64,000 nucleotides of DNA, from NCBI RefSeq assembly GCF_001792815.1, contig NZ_CP017674.1, positions 806,001-870,000 of the forward strand, read 5' to 3'. Both the position numbers and the translations under genes were made by a program. Of the stretch, positions 1-7,825 are shown one piece after another. The DNA is from Microbacterium sp. BH-3-3-3. Its GTDB lineage: Bacteria > Actinomycetota > Actinomycetes > Actinomycetales > Microbacteriaceae. The notes under the pieces were generated by a model. That model saw nothing but the letters and a program-made list of their open reading frames with translations. It made no database searches and was not told the DNA's origin. Every line of letters begins with the position of its first letter. Positions within the stretch are counted from its first letter, which is position 1.

Positions 1-1772
1 AGGACCGGCAGGAACCGCGACTTCGGCAGGATGGGGCGCAGGTGGTCGTAGCCCGCGTACGTCGCCCACCGCACCGGCTGCCCCTCGGCGCAGAGCTTCT
101 GCACGTAGTCGCGCTGCAGGCTCGGCGGGATGACCTCGTCGTCGGCTCCCCAGGCCACGAGCATCGGCGTGCCGAGCGGCTCGGTCATGGCGTTCTCGGC
201 GAGTCGGCGTCCGAGGGCGCCGTCGGTGAGGTCGGCGTTGTACAGCGGGCGGTCCTCCGACACCCCGAGCGCCGTCAGCACCGAGACGACGACGCCCGGC
301 TCGGTGGGGCATCGCTGGGTCATCTCGAGCACGATCGAGCGCGAGCCCTCGGCGATGTAGTCGTCGAGGTGCACGTCGGCGTAGGTCTGCGAGTACGGCA
401 CCAGCACCCACGAGGTGATCACCGAGAGCATGGCGTTCGGCGGTCCCGACAGCAGCTCGCGCGCCAGGGCGGGCGGGTCGGCGACGGGGGCGACCACGGC
501 CGTGCCGAGTACGTCGATCCCGGGGGCGTAGTCCTCGGCGATCGCGGTGGTCCACAGCGCCGCGTGTCCGCCCTGCGAGTGGCCCCAGACCACCGTGTCG
601 GGCGAGAGGGTCACGTCGGTGCGCAGCTCCGCCGTCGCCAGCACCGCGTCCAGCGACGAGCGCGCCTCGCCCCGGCCGATCAGGTAGGGGTAGGTGCCGG
701 GTGCACCCTGGCCGGAGAAGTCCGAGGCGACGACCACCCAGCCGGCCTTCAGCGCCTGCTCGAGGGCCGGGATCGACCACCGGGTCGCCGAGGCGTCGCG
801 CAGGCTCGGTGCGCACCCCTGGGCCACCCCCGTCGTGCCGTGGTTCCAGATGATGACGGGACGCGGTCCCGGGGGCGGGTCCTTGGGCATGATCACGAGG
901 GCGCTCGCCACGGCGGGCCGGCTCACGGCATCCCTCGTCGTGTAGAGGATGCGCGTGACGTCGCCGTTCTGGGGAAGGCGGCCGAGGTACGCGTCGGAGC
1001 GGATGAGACGGCCGTGACCGCTCGGCACCTCGGCCGGGGCGTCGTAGAAGGCGTCGACGACCGGAGCGCCGTCGTTGAGCCAGTCGTTCAGCCACCACCC
1101 GCCCGCGGCGGTCGCGACCAGCACCAGGGAGAGGGCGTAGCGGCCGGCGGCGGCCCAGCGCAGCCGCGTCCGGCGACGTCGAACGGCCCGCGGCGCGTCG
1201 AACGGCGTTCGCGGCGCGTGCGGACGACGGATGCCGCGGACTCCGCGGGCGAACACCCCCACGCCGAACACGATCGTGCGCACCCCGAACACCACCGCGA
1301 GCACCAGGACCGTGACGTCGGGCCAGGTGAACGACAGCAGTCCGAGGGCGATCTGGGCGACACCCCAGGCCAACGACAGCACGCGGGCGCTGACCTGACC
1401 CGGCGAGACGGCGCGTCCCACCGACGCGAGCCCCCCGATGACGAGCAGCACCGCGAGCACGGGCGGCAGCAGTTCGAGGCTGCGCCCCAGCCAGACCAGG
1501 ACCGCGACACCGGCGACGATCCAGGCGGCGGCCACCGACCGCGCCCACCATCCGGCGGGGCGCGCGACCAACTCGACGATGCCCATCACCACGGCACTGG
1601 CACCGACGTAGATGCCGAGCAAGACCAGCGAGGTGAGCGGCCGCGACACGATCAACGCCCCCAGCACCACCACGACGATCCCGACGATCAGCAGCACGCG
1701 CGGCGGGGCGTGGCGGGTGAGCACGGGGAGCGCATTCCACCGGCGCGGGCGCGGGCGGCGGGGAGCGGGCAT
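1..1772 (-). CDS. DUF308 (HdeD-like) membrane domain fused to secretory lipase/esterase, 3' end cut by window edge
   Basis: I translated this frame directly; it is open from an ATG at 1772 to the first base of the window, so the C-terminus is missing. Residues 1-30 are basic. Residues 30 to about 180 hold several hydrophobic helices with the spacing of DUF308/HdeD-like proteins. After an Arg-rich linker and one more membrane helix comes an alpha/beta-hydrolase domain. It carries an oxyanion-type WNHGTTG stretch and the nucleophile elbow GHSQGGHAALW, as in secretory (LIP-type) lipases, and an Asp-containing WGADDEVIPP segment follows. I infer an esterase held on the outer face of the membrane. 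The substrate is unknown. The fusion order is seen directly; family names come from remembered motifs. Confidence 0.8.
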   Translation of the reverse strand, partial: MPAPRRPRPRRWNALPVLTRHAPPRVLLIVGIVVVVLGALIVSRPLTSLVLLGIYVGASAVVMGIVELVARPAGWWARSVAAAWIVAGVAVLVWLGRSLELLPPVLAVLLVIGGLASVGRAVSPGQVSARVLSLAWGVAQIALGLLSFTWPDVTVLVLAVVFGVRTIVFGVGVFARGVRGIRRPHAPRTPFDAPRAVRRRRTRLRWAAAGRYALSLVLVATAAGGWWLNDWLNDGAPVVDAFYDAPAEVPSGHGRLIRSDAYLGRLPQNGDVTRILYTTRDAVSRPAVASALVIMPKDPPPGPRPVIIWNHGTTGVAQGCAPSLRDASATRWSIPALEQALKAGWVVVASDFSGQGAPGTYPYLIGRGEARSSLDAVLATAELRTDVTLSPDTVVWGHSQGGHAALWTTAIAEDYAPGIDVLGTAVVAPVADPPALARELLSGPPNAMLSVITSWVLVPYSQTYADVHLDDYIAEGSRSIVLEMTQRCPTEPGVVVSVLTALGVSEDRPLYNADLTDGALGRRLAENAMTEPLGTPMLVAWGADDEVIPPSLQRDYVQKLCAEGQPVRWATYAGYDHLRPILPKSRFLPV

Positions 1773-1965
1773 CAGGCAATCCTAGGCAACGCGGCACCGC
1801 CCGAATCGGGCGAGGGGCGGGGCGCGGGGCTCGGGCCTCCGCGGACGCCGCGAGACGACGCGCGACGGGCGCGGCCACGCGGGCGAACGCACGGCGCCGC
1901 ACACGACGCAAGGGACACGGCACACGCGATTACCGGATTCCCGCACCGCGGCATACGGTTCGTCC

Positions 1966-2775
1966 GTGCCGTCTTCCGCCCGAACAGCCGCGCGCGATGC
2001 CGAGGCCAACCCCGCCTTCCGCGTCGCGGCGCGCACGGGATACGTCGCCAACGGCATCCTGCACCTGCTCATCGGCGGCCTCGTGCTCGCCGTCGGCTTC
2101 GGTGCGGCCGAAGACACCGACCAGACCGGGGCATTCCGAGCCCTCGCGGCGGTGCCGCTCGGTGCCGTGGCCCTCTGGGCTCTGGCGATCGGACTCGTCG
2201 CCCTGGGCTGCTGGCACCTGCTGCAGGCCGTCGCTCCCCGTCATCTGTCGGGGTGGCGCCGCCTCGCGCGGATCGCCGCCGAGGCGCCGCAGGGCCTCGT
2301 CTTCGTCGTCATCGGGATCCTCTCGGCCTCGGTCGCGCTCGGTGCGCGCCCCCGCGCCGAGCAGGCCGCCGAAGACGCCAGCGCCGCCGTGCTCACCCTT
2401 CCCCTCGGCGGGCTGCTGCTGGGCACCACCGGAGTCGTCGTCGCGAGCGTCGGCATCGGCTTCGTGTGGATGGGACTGCGCCGCTCGTTCCACTCCAAGG
2501 TGCGCATCCCCGACGGACCGGCGGGCCACGCCCTCAGCGCGCTCGGGGTGGTGGGTTTCCTCGCCAAGGGCGTCGCGCTCGGGATCGTCGGGGTGCTGCT
2601 CATCGTGGCCGCCGTGACCGTCGAGCCCGATACCGCGGGCGGCCTCGACGGCGCGGTGTCGGCGCTGATCGCGCTTCCCACCGGGCCGGTGCTGGCGTTC
2701 CTCGTGGGCCTGGGCTTCATTGCCTACGGCGTGTTCACGGTGTTCCGCGCCCGCTACGCGCGGCTCGACGTCTGA
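1966..2775 (+). CDS. DUF1206 family membrane protein
   Basis: A 269-residue integral membrane protein with a GTG start. It has repeated hydrophobic pairs of helices and small-residue turns (for example YVANGILHLLIGG near the N-terminus and GFLAKGVALGIVGVLL near residue 190), typical of DUF1206 proteins, which are built from three two-helix repeats. Function is unknown for the family. It is divergent from the lipase fusion (193 nt apart) and converges on the aldo/keto reductase with only 3 nt between the stops, so it looks like a stand-alone gene. Confidence 0.8.
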   Translation: MPSSARTAARDAEANPAFRVAARTGYVANGILHLLIGGLVLAVGFGAAEDTDQTGAFRALAAVPLGAVALWALAIGLVALGCWHLLQAVAPRHLSGWRRLARIAAEAPQGLVFVVIGILSASVALGARPRAEQAAEDASAAVLTLPLGGLLLGTTGVVVASVGIGFVWMGLRRSFHSKVRIPDGPAGHALSALGVVGFLAKGVALGIVGVLLIVAAVTVEPDTAGGLDGAVSALIALPTGPVLAFLVGLGFIAYGVFTVFRARYARLDV

Positions 2776-2778
2776 GCG

Positions 2779-3600
2779 TCAGTCCAACGCGGGGTCGCGC
2801 CCGGTGCGCTCCCCCGTGTCGAGCGTCGCGATCGCCGCATGGTCGTCGGCGTCGAGGGTGAAGTCGAAGACGTCGCCGTTCTCGCGCAGACGCGCGAGCG
2901 ACACCGACTTGGGGAACACGACCAGGCCGCGGTCGAGGTGCCAGCGGACGACGACCTGGGCCGGAGTCTTGCCGTAGCGCTCGGCGATCCGCATCAGCAC
3001 GGGCTCGTCGAGCAGCCCGCCGCGCGCCAGCGGCGCCCACGACTCGGTGACGATGCCGTGCGCGGAGTCCCAGTCGACGAGGTCGTTCTGCGGGAAGCGC
3101 GGGTGCAGCTCGACCTGGTTCACCGCGGGGAGCACACCCGTCTCGTCGCGCAGCCGCTCGAGGTGCGGGATGGCGAAGTTGCTGACGCCGATCGAGGTGG
3201 CCCGTCCCTCGTCGCGCAGGCGCAGCAGGGCGCGCCAGGTGTCGACGTAGCGGTCCGCGCTGGGGATGGGCCAGTGGATCAGGTACAGGTCCACCCGGTC
3301 GAGGCCCAGCCGTGCGCTGCTGGCGTCGAACGCGCGCAGCGTCTCATCGAACCCCTGGTCGTCGTTCCACACCTTGGTCGTGACGAACAGGTCGTCGCGG
3401 TCGAGCCCCGACGCGCGCAGTCCCTCGCCGACCTCGGTCTCGTTGCCGTAGAGCGCGGCCGTGTCGACGTGACGGTAGCCCGCGGCGAGCGCGCCGGCGA
3501 CCAGGTCGGCGGTGACGTCGGCGGGCACCTTGTAGGTGCCGATGCCGAGCTGCGGGATCGTGGAGCCGTCGGACAGCGACAGGCGGGGGGCGGCGATCAT
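2779..3600 (-). CDS. Aldo/keto reductase (2,5-diketo-D-gluconate reductase type)
   Basis: A 273-residue NADPH-dependent carbonyl reductase. The catalytic tetrad is visible: Asp in HVDTA, Tyr in AALYGNE, Lys in TTKVW and His in LIHWP. The nucleotide-binding tail PKSV...R also fits AKR5-type enzymes. The start was set at the ATG giving MIAAPRLSLSDGS, which matches the family's N-terminus. The frame extends 66 codons upstream but overlaps the proS terminator and encodes implausible sequence. Substrate cannot be told from sequence. It lies downstream of proS but is separated from it by a strong hairpin. Confidence 0.88.
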   Translation of the reverse strand: MIAAPRLSLSDGSTIPQLGIGTYKVPADVTADLVAGALAAGYRHVDTAALYGNETEVGEGLRASGLDRDDLFVTTKVWNDDQGFDETLRAFDASSARLGLDRVDLYLIHWPIPSADRYVDTWRALLRLRDEGRATSIGVSNFAIPHLERLRDETGVLPAVNQVELHPRFPQNDLVDWDSAHGIVTESWAPLARGGLLDEPVLMRIAERYGKTPAQVVVRWHLDRGLVVFPKSVSLARLRENGDVFDFTLDADDHAAIATLDTGERTGRDPALD

Positions 3601-3645
3601 GGCATCCACGCTACCGGCGCGCGCACCGACCGGGTCGGTCAAAGG

Positions 3646-3691
3646 CGGAACGGCACCCCGGTCGACTTCGCGTCGGCGGGGTGCCGTTCCG
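3646..3691 (-). terminator. proS transcription terminator
   Basis: A perfect 15-bp inverted repeat (arms 3646-3660 and 3677-3691, 16-nt loop) begins 9 nt after the proS stop in the direction of transcription. It is followed on the minus strand by a short T-containing stretch (CCTTTGA). Confidence 0.75.
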
Positions 3692-3700
3692 GCGGATCGA

Positions 3701-5497
3701 TCAGCGGGTGAGCGCCGCCACCGCGTCGGCGACCGCGAGCGTCTCGCGCTCGCCCGTGCGGCGGTCCCACAGCTCGACCTGGCCCTCGGCGGCGCCACGG
3801 CCGACGATGAGGATGCGCGGGATGCCGACGAGCTCGGCGTCGCCGAACTTGACGCCGGGCGAGACCTTGGGGCGGTCGTCGTAGAGCACGTCGCGCCCCG
3901 CGGCCTCGAGCTGGGCGGCGACCGACTCGGCGAGCTCGAACGCCGCCGAGTCGCGACCGGTGGCGACGACGTGCACGTCGAACGGGGCGACCGACTCGGG
4001 CCAGATCAGGCCCTTCGCGTCGTTGTTGAGCTCGGCGATGATCGCGAGGATGCGGGTGACGCCGATGCCGTACGAGCCCATCGTGACCGTGGCGAGCTTG
4101 CCGTTCTCGTCGAGCACCTTCAGGCCCAGGGCCTCGGCGTACTTGCGACCGAGCTGGAAGACGTGACCAATCTCCATGCCGCGCGCGAGCTCCACGGGGC
4201 CCGAGCCGTCGGGAGCGGGGTCTCCGGGGCGCACGGTCGACACCTCGACGAAGCCGTCGCCGACGAAGTCGCGGCCGGCGACGAGCGAGTGCACGTGCTT
4301 CTGGTCGACGTTGGCGCCGGTGATCCACGCGGTGCCGTCGACGACGCGCGGGTCGAGGACGTACCGGATGCCGGTGGCCGATTCCTCGCCCAGCACGGCG
4401 CCCGTCGGCGACCAGGGGCCGATGTAGCCCTTGACCAGCAGGGGGTGCTTGGCGAAGTCAGCTTCGGTCGCGGCTTCGACCTCGGCGGGCGCGAAGGCGA
4501 CCTCGACGCGCTTGTCGTCGACGTCGCGGTCGCCGGGAAGACCCACGACGACGAGCTCGCGCGTTCCGTCGAGGTGGGTGAGGGCCATCACGACGTTCTT
4601 CAGCGTGTGGGCGGCGGTCCACTCGGTGGCCCCGTCGGTCGCCGGGCCGGCGATACCGGGGGCGGGCGCGTCGAGGTGGGCGTTGCTGTGGTCGACGAGG
4701 GTCGCGATGGTGGGGGTGTTCGGGGAGTCGAAGATCACGGCATCCGGGCGGCCCTCGATCGGCAGTGCCTCGGGCACGACCGTGGTGAACGCCTCGACGT
4801 TGGCCGCGTAGCCACCGGCGGAGCGCACGAAGGTGTCTTCGCCGATGGGGGTCGGGTGCAGGAACTCCTCCGACTTCGAGCCGCCCATGGCACCGGCGTC
4901 GGCGGCGACGATGACGTACTCGAGGCCCAGGCGCGTGAAGATGCGCTCGTAGGCGTCGCGCTGCGCCTGGTACGAGACGTCGAGTCCGGCGTCGGTCGCG
5001 TCGAACGAGTACGCGTCCTTCATCGTGAACTCGCGGCCGCGCAGCAGGCCGGCGCGGGGGCGCGCCTCGTCTCGGTACTTGTCCTGGATCTGGTACAGCG
5101 TCAGCGGCAGGTCCTTGTACGACGAGTACAGGTCCTTCACCAGCAGGGTGAACATCTCTTCGTGCGTGGGAGCGAGCAGGTAGTCGGCGCCCTTGCGGTC
5201 CTGCAGGCGGAACAGCGCGTCGCCGTACTCCTCCCACCGGCCGGTCTGCTCGTACGGATCGCGGGGCAGGAGTGCGGGGAAGTGCACCTCGAAAGCACCG
5301 GCGTTCGCCATCTCCTCGCGCACGACCGTCTCGATCTTGGCCTTGACCTTCAGGCCCAGCGGCAGCCAGGCGAAGATGCCCGGGGCGTTGCGGCGGATGT
5401 AGCCGGCCCGCACGAGCAGGCGGTGGCTGGCCACCTCGGCATCGGAGGGGTCTTCACGGAGCGTGCGGAGGAAGAAGTTCGACAGACGGGTCACCAC
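3701..5497 (-). CDS. proS: Prolyl-tRNA synthetase
   Basis: Class II aminoacyl-tRNA synthetase of 598 residues that charges tRNA-Pro. Motif 2 ([18 protein letters not shown]) and motif 3 near the end of the catalytic core (GSYGIGVTR) are visible, with the INS-type editing insertion between them (about residues 220-390) and an anticodon-binding domain at the C-terminus. This is the bacterial-type (E. coli-like) ProRS. The start is placed at a GTG giving [13 protein letters not shown], which matches actinobacterial homologues; a second GTG one codon later is equally possible. The frame runs further upstream to an ATG at 5575, but that part overlaps the 3' end of the TetR gene and encodes low-complexity sequence. 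Confidence 0.96.
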   Translation of the reverse strand: MVTRLSNFFLRTLREDPSDAEVASHRLLVRAGYIRRNAPGIFAWLPLGLKVKAKIETVVREEMANAGAFEVHFPALLPRDPYEQTGRWEEYGDALFRLQDRKGADYLLAPTHEEMFTLLVKDLYSSYKDLPLTLYQIQDKYRDEARPRAGLLRGREFTMKDAYSFDATDAGLDVSYQAQRDAYERIFTRLGLEYVIVAADAGAMGGSKSEEFLHPTPIGEDTFVRSAGGYAANVEAFTTVVPEALPIEGRPDAVIFDSPNTPTIATLVDHSNAHLDAPAPGIAGPATDGATEWTAAHTLKNVVMALTHLDGTRELVVVGLPGDRDVDDKRVEVAFAPAEVEAATEADFAKHPLLVKGYIGPWSPTGAVLGEESATGIRYVLDPRVVDGTAWITGANVDQKHVHSLVAGRDFVGDGFVEVSTVRPGDPAPDGSGPVELARGMEIGHVFQLGRKYAEALGLKVLDENGKLATVTMGSYGIGVTRILAIIAELNNDAKGLIWPESVAPFDVHVVATGRDSAAFELAESVAAQLEAAGRDVLYDDRPKVSPGVKFGDAELVGIPRILIVGRGAAEGQVELWDRRTGERETLAVADAVAALTR

Positions 5498-5534
5498 GAG
5501 AGTCGAGTCTAGGGCGGCGGATGCCGCGGCTCGC

Positions 5535-6125
5535 TCACGCCGTGGGCATCTGTCGGACGAAAGCGACGAGCGCATCGAGGCCGGATACGACGGCGTCCTG
5601 CGGCAGGTGGCCGGCGACGACGAGGGTCGCCATGCCGTGAGCGAGCGACCAGGCGCCCGCGACCGTGGCCTCCAGACGCTCTCCGCTCAGAGTCGGATCG
5701 ACGGCGACGATCGCCTGGGCGATGAGGTCCTCATTTGCACGGATGAGCGGGGCCATCTCGGCGGACGGTGCACCGGGGATGCAGATCTCGGGGTCGAAGA
5801 CCAGCGCGAAGCCTTGCGGGTGAGCGACGGCGTAGTCGACGTATGCGCTGGCGATGGCGCGAATGGCCGGCGCACCGGGCGTCACCTCGGCGACGGCGCG
5901 TCGTTGGCCTTCGAGGAGCTGCGCCATATGGCGCTCCGACAGGCGCTTGAGGAGCGCACGTCGGTCGGCGAAGTGGTGGTAGGGCGCGTTGTGGCTGACC
6001 CCCGCGCGCCGCGCGACTTCACGGAGGCTCAAGACGCCGACACCGCTCTCGGCGAGGAGTTCGTCCGCAGCGACGAGCAAAGCGGGGCCGAGATCGCCGT
6101 GGTGGTATTTCGACGATGTTGACAC
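5535..6125 (-). CDS. TetR-family transcriptional regulator (WHG-type C-terminal domain)
   Basis: A 196-residue regulator. The N-terminal helix-turn-helix is [29 protein letters not shown], shown here in part as [19 protein letters not shown]. The C-terminal half contains [12 protein letters not shown], the W..HG signature of the TetR WHG ligand domain. The chosen start is GTG at 6125 ([12 protein letters not shown]), because YHHGDL is the usual beginning of this subgroup. The frame continues upstream, but only over the divergent gene. It is divergently arranged with the flavodoxin-like oxidoreductase, and the 63-nt gap holds a perfect palindrome, so it probably represses that gene and itself. 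The inducer is unknown. Confidence 0.9.
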   Translation of the reverse strand: MSTSSKYHHGDLGPALLVAADELLAESGVGVLSLREVARRAGVSHNAPYHHFADRRALLKRLSERHMAQLLEGQRRAVAEVTPGAPAIRAIASAYVDYAVAHPQGFALVFDPEICIPGAPSAEMAPLIRANEDLIAQAIVAVDPTLSGERLEATVAGAWSLAHGMATLVVAGHLPQDAVVSGLDALVAFVRQMPTA

Positions 6126-6152
6126 AGGCAAGATTCTAGCTATGTTGATATC

Positions 6153-6167
6153 GTCCAGATTCTGGAC
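6153..6167. promoter_or_regulatory. Candidate TetR operator
   Basis: Perfect 15-nt palindrome GTCCAGATTCTGGAC (7-nt arms, 1-nt centre) in the middle of the divergent spacer. A direct repeat AGATTCT (6131-6137 and 6157-6163) overlaps it. A ribosome-binding AGGAG follows at 6180-6184 for the rightward gene. Confidence 0.65.
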
Positions 6168-6188
6168 ACTGTCCACATTAGGAGACCC

Positions 6189-6752
6189 ATGACCGCGCTC
6201 GTCCTCGACGGACACCCTTCCGCCGACTCGCTCACCTCCGCCCTCGCTCGGCGTTACGCCGACGCGCACGGCGACGCGCGGCTCCTCGCCGTGCGCGACC
6301 TCGACTTCGACCCGGTCCTCCAGCGGGGATACCGGCAGAGGCAAGACCTGGAGCCCGACCTGGCCGACGCCCTCGACGCTTTGCTGGCCGCGTCGCACGT
6401 CGTCGTCGCGACGCCGGTGTGGTGGGCCTCCACCCCCGCACTGCTGAAGGGCTTCTTCGATCGCGTTCTCGTCCCGCAGCGCACCTATCGCTACGGGGCG
6501 AACGGCGTGCCGCAGGGCCTGCTGACCGCTCGCACCGGGCGACTCCTGCTGACCAGCGACTCTCCGCGATGGTTCCTCGCGTACACGGGAGACCCGACCC
6601 TCCGACAGGTCCGTAATCAGACGTTGCGCTTCTGCGGCATCCGTTCGGTGCGGACGACGCACTTCCCGTCGGTGCGCAGGTCCGACGACGCAGAGCGTCG
6701 CGCGTGGCTCGACCGAACCGCCGCCATCGCGCAGCGCGATGCGCGCCGCTGA
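6189..6752 (+). CDS. Flavodoxin-like NAD(P)H oxidoreductase (MdaB/YwrO/NQO1 family)
   Basis: A 187-residue protein of the flavodoxin_2 fold. It carries the flavin phosphate-binding start LVLDGHPSADSLTSAL and the family segment PVWWASTPALLKGFFDRVL. Relatives are FMN- or FAD-dependent quinone reductases that detoxify electrophilic quinones. AGGAG sits 5 nt before the ATG. Its probable control by the divergent TetR regulator fits a xenobiotic-responsive pair. The exact substrate is unknown. Confidence 0.87.
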   Translation: MTALVLDGHPSADSLTSALARRYADAHGDARLLAVRDLDFDPVLQRGYRQRQDLEPDLADALDALLAASHVVVATPVWWASTPALLKGFFDRVLVPQRTYRYGANGVPQGLLTARTGRLLLTSDSPRWFLAYTGDPTLRQVRNQTLRFCGIRSVRTTHFPSVRRSDDAERRAWLDRTAAIAQRDARR

Positions 6753-6760
6753 GCGAGCGA

Positions 6761-6801
6761 CACGGCCCGTACGGGCGGCGCAGTGTCCGTCACGGGCCGT
6801 G
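6761..6801 (+). terminator. Hairpin after the oxidoreductase gene
   Basis: A perfect 10-bp inverted repeat (6761-6770 with 6792-6801) starts 9 nt after the stop. A competing 12-nt palindrome GCCCGTACGGGC lies at 6765-6776. There is no clear T tract, so termination is likely but not certain. Confidence 0.45.
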
Positions 6802-6854
6802 CAGAGCCCGGCGACGCCACCAGTGCGGCGCACGCCCGTGTCACGACACGTGAC

Positions 6855-6876
6855 GAAGAAGAAGAAGAAGAAGAAG
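6855..6876. repeat. (GAA)7 trinucleotide microsatellite
   Basis: Seven GAA units plus one G, directly abutting the stop codon of the PIN toxin gene (seen as TTC repeats downstream of its TGA). It is an unusual A-rich purine tract in a GC-rich genome and lies in the 124-nt convergent gap. Confidence 0.95.
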
Positions 6877-7266
6877 TCACCAGAGCACCGCCAACCCGGC
6901 GAGACCGGCGAAGGCGGCGTCGTCGGTGATGAGCGTCAGCGACTCGACCATCGCCTGCGCCGCGAGCATCCGGTCGAAGGGGTCGCGATGGTCCCACCGC
7001 ATCGAACCCGCGAGAAGCGCGTGCGTCTCGTCGATGGCAAGCCGTTCGACGCCGAGGCGGTCGAGATGACGTTCGTAGCCGCCCACGAGCGCGTCCGCCC
7101 GGGGTAGCTTTCCGATCCGGTTCTTCGTGGCGATCTCCCAGGCCGACACCGCCGAGACAGTCAGTCGGGATGCCGGATCGGCGATCACCGACGACGACTG
7201 CGGTCCGAGTCGCTCGGGAGCGGTCAACGCCCACAACAGAGTGTGCGTGTCGAGAAGAAACCTCAC
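6877..7266 (-). CDS. PIN-domain toxin (VapC-like ribonuclease)
   Basis: A 129-residue PIN-domain protein of the type II toxin-antitoxin class. Acidic metal-binding residues are visible in FLLDTHTLLWAL (Asp), SAWEIATK (Glu), DPFDRMLAAQA (Asp) and LITDDAAF (Asp). The order matches the COG3744-type PIN family paired with Phd antitoxins. The start is set at a GTG that overlaps the antitoxin stop as GTGA. An upstream ATG in the same frame would overlap the antitoxin by 15 more bases. Translational coupling to the antitoxin gene is likely. The RNA target cannot be inferred. Confidence 0.88.
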   Translation of the reverse strand: MRFLLDTHTLLWALTAPERLGPQSSSVIADPASRLTVSAVSAWEIATKNRIGKLPRADALVGGYERHLDRLGVERLAIDETHALLAGSMRWDHRDPFDRMLAAQAMVESLTLITDDAAFAGLAGLAVLW

Positions 7267-7499
7267 GCCCCGTCTTCCCATGCGGCGAGCTCGTCGTCGG
7301 GGAGCGCATCGGCGAAGCCGGGAGGCACCTGGTAAGCGACGAACCCGAGTTCTCGACGGGACGGAGCATCGACGGCGACGAGCTTCGCCGCCGGCGTGTC
7401 GCCGCGCGCGATGACGACCTCGTCACCGCGCTGCACCGAGGCGATGAGAGCCGAGAGATGCGTTTTGGCGTACTGCACCTTCACGTGGGAGGTCTTCAT
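7263..7499 (-). CDS. Phd/YefM-family antitoxin
   Basis: A 78-residue antitoxin. The N-terminal YAKTHLSALIASVQRGDEVVIARGDTPAAKLV matches the dimerising DNA-binding Phd fold (quoted in part: AKTHLSALIASVQRGDEVV). The acidic C-terminal tail (LPDDELAAWEDGA) would cover the PIN active site. It is the first gene of the pair and probably autoregulates. AGAGGA lies 7 nt before the ATG. Confidence 0.88.
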   Translation of the reverse strand: MKTSHVKVQYAKTHLSALIASVQRGDEVVIARGDTPAAKLVAVDAPSRRELGFVAYQVPPGFADALPDDELAAWEDGA

Positions 7500-7534
7500 G
7501 CCGGAATCCTCTCACCGCCGTGCGAGCTTGGTCA

Positions 7535-7572
7535 ACCAGACCTGGTCACTGGTCTCTCCCACCGAGTGGGAG
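7535..7572 (-). promoter_or_regulatory. Inverted repeats upstream of the toxin-antitoxin pair
   Basis: Two palindromes lie 35-75 nt upstream of the antitoxin start: ACCAG-AC-CTGGT (7535-7546) and CTCCCAC-CGA-GTGGGAG (7556-7572, 7-bp arms). Phd-type antitoxins usually bind such repeats to autoregulate. Which of the two is bound, if any, is inference. Confidence 0.45.
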
Positions 7573-7598
7573 CACGGCATCCGCCGACGCCCCGCCCG

Positions 7599-7681
7599 TC
7601 AGCGGCGCCCCACGTGCAGCACCGCGCGTGTGACGAGACTCGCCACGAGCGCCCGGAAGGCCGCGCTCATCCCGAACACCG
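7599..7681 (-). pseudogene. Fragment of the 3' end of benE (piece 1 of mosaic)
   Basis: This stretch matches 10298-10385, the last codons and stop of the intact benE downstream, in the same orientation. It has a 6-nt deletion near the stop and about five substitutions over the other 79 nt. Read on the minus strand it still encodes SAAFRALVASLVTRAVLHVG plus the stop, against SAAFWALVAGLVTRAVLHVG in benE. It is joined at its right edge to a sigma-gene fragment inside a short shared CGG/TGTTC segment. Confidence 0.9.
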
Positions 7682-7685
7682 TGCC

Positions 7686-7762
7686 TCGTGCCGATCGAAC
7701 AGCGCGGCGAGCGCGAGCTCGTCGCCTCGGCATACCCGGGGCCAGAGCCCGGCGTCGTCGTC
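7686..7762 (-). repeat. Exact 77-bp copy of the 5' part of the sigma-factor gene (piece 2 of mosaic)
   Basis: Bases 7686-7762 are identical to 9386-9462, exactly 1,700 nt away and in the same orientation. The copied segment encodes DDAGLWPRVCRGDELALAAL and the following FDRHE of the ECF sigma factor. It has no start codon or downstream domain here, so it is a dead fragment. Confidence 0.93.
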
Positions 7763-7810
7763 CACCAACCCCTCCGGCGATGCGGTGCGTGCCGTCGCGG
7801 CGGGTGGGAG
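7762..7810 (+). pseudogene. Fragment of the 5' part of pcp (piece 3 of mosaic)
   Basis: Matches 9684-9732 within pcp with five substitutions in 49 nt, in the same orientation. On the plus strand it encodes TNPSGDAVRAVAAG, against TNPSGDAVRAVSAG in the intact pyroglutamyl-peptidase. It abuts the sigma fragment directly (one shared base) and ends 16 nt before the stop of the anti-sigma-like gene. Confidence 0.85.
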
Positions 7811-7825
7811 GTGGATGCCGAGAGC

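Noticed and set aside
42..2861. Very long plus-strand reading frame (939 codons) over the lipase fusion and DUF1206 gene
   Set aside because: Arg/Gly/His-rich translation with no family motif. The minus strand to 1772 and plus frame from 1966 give recognisable proteins, so this is an antisense shadow of GC-rich codons.
5535..6833. Extension of the TetR reading frame to 432 codons
   Set aside because: The extra part overlaps the divergent oxidoreductase and the presumed operator; the YHHGDL start at 6125 matches the family.
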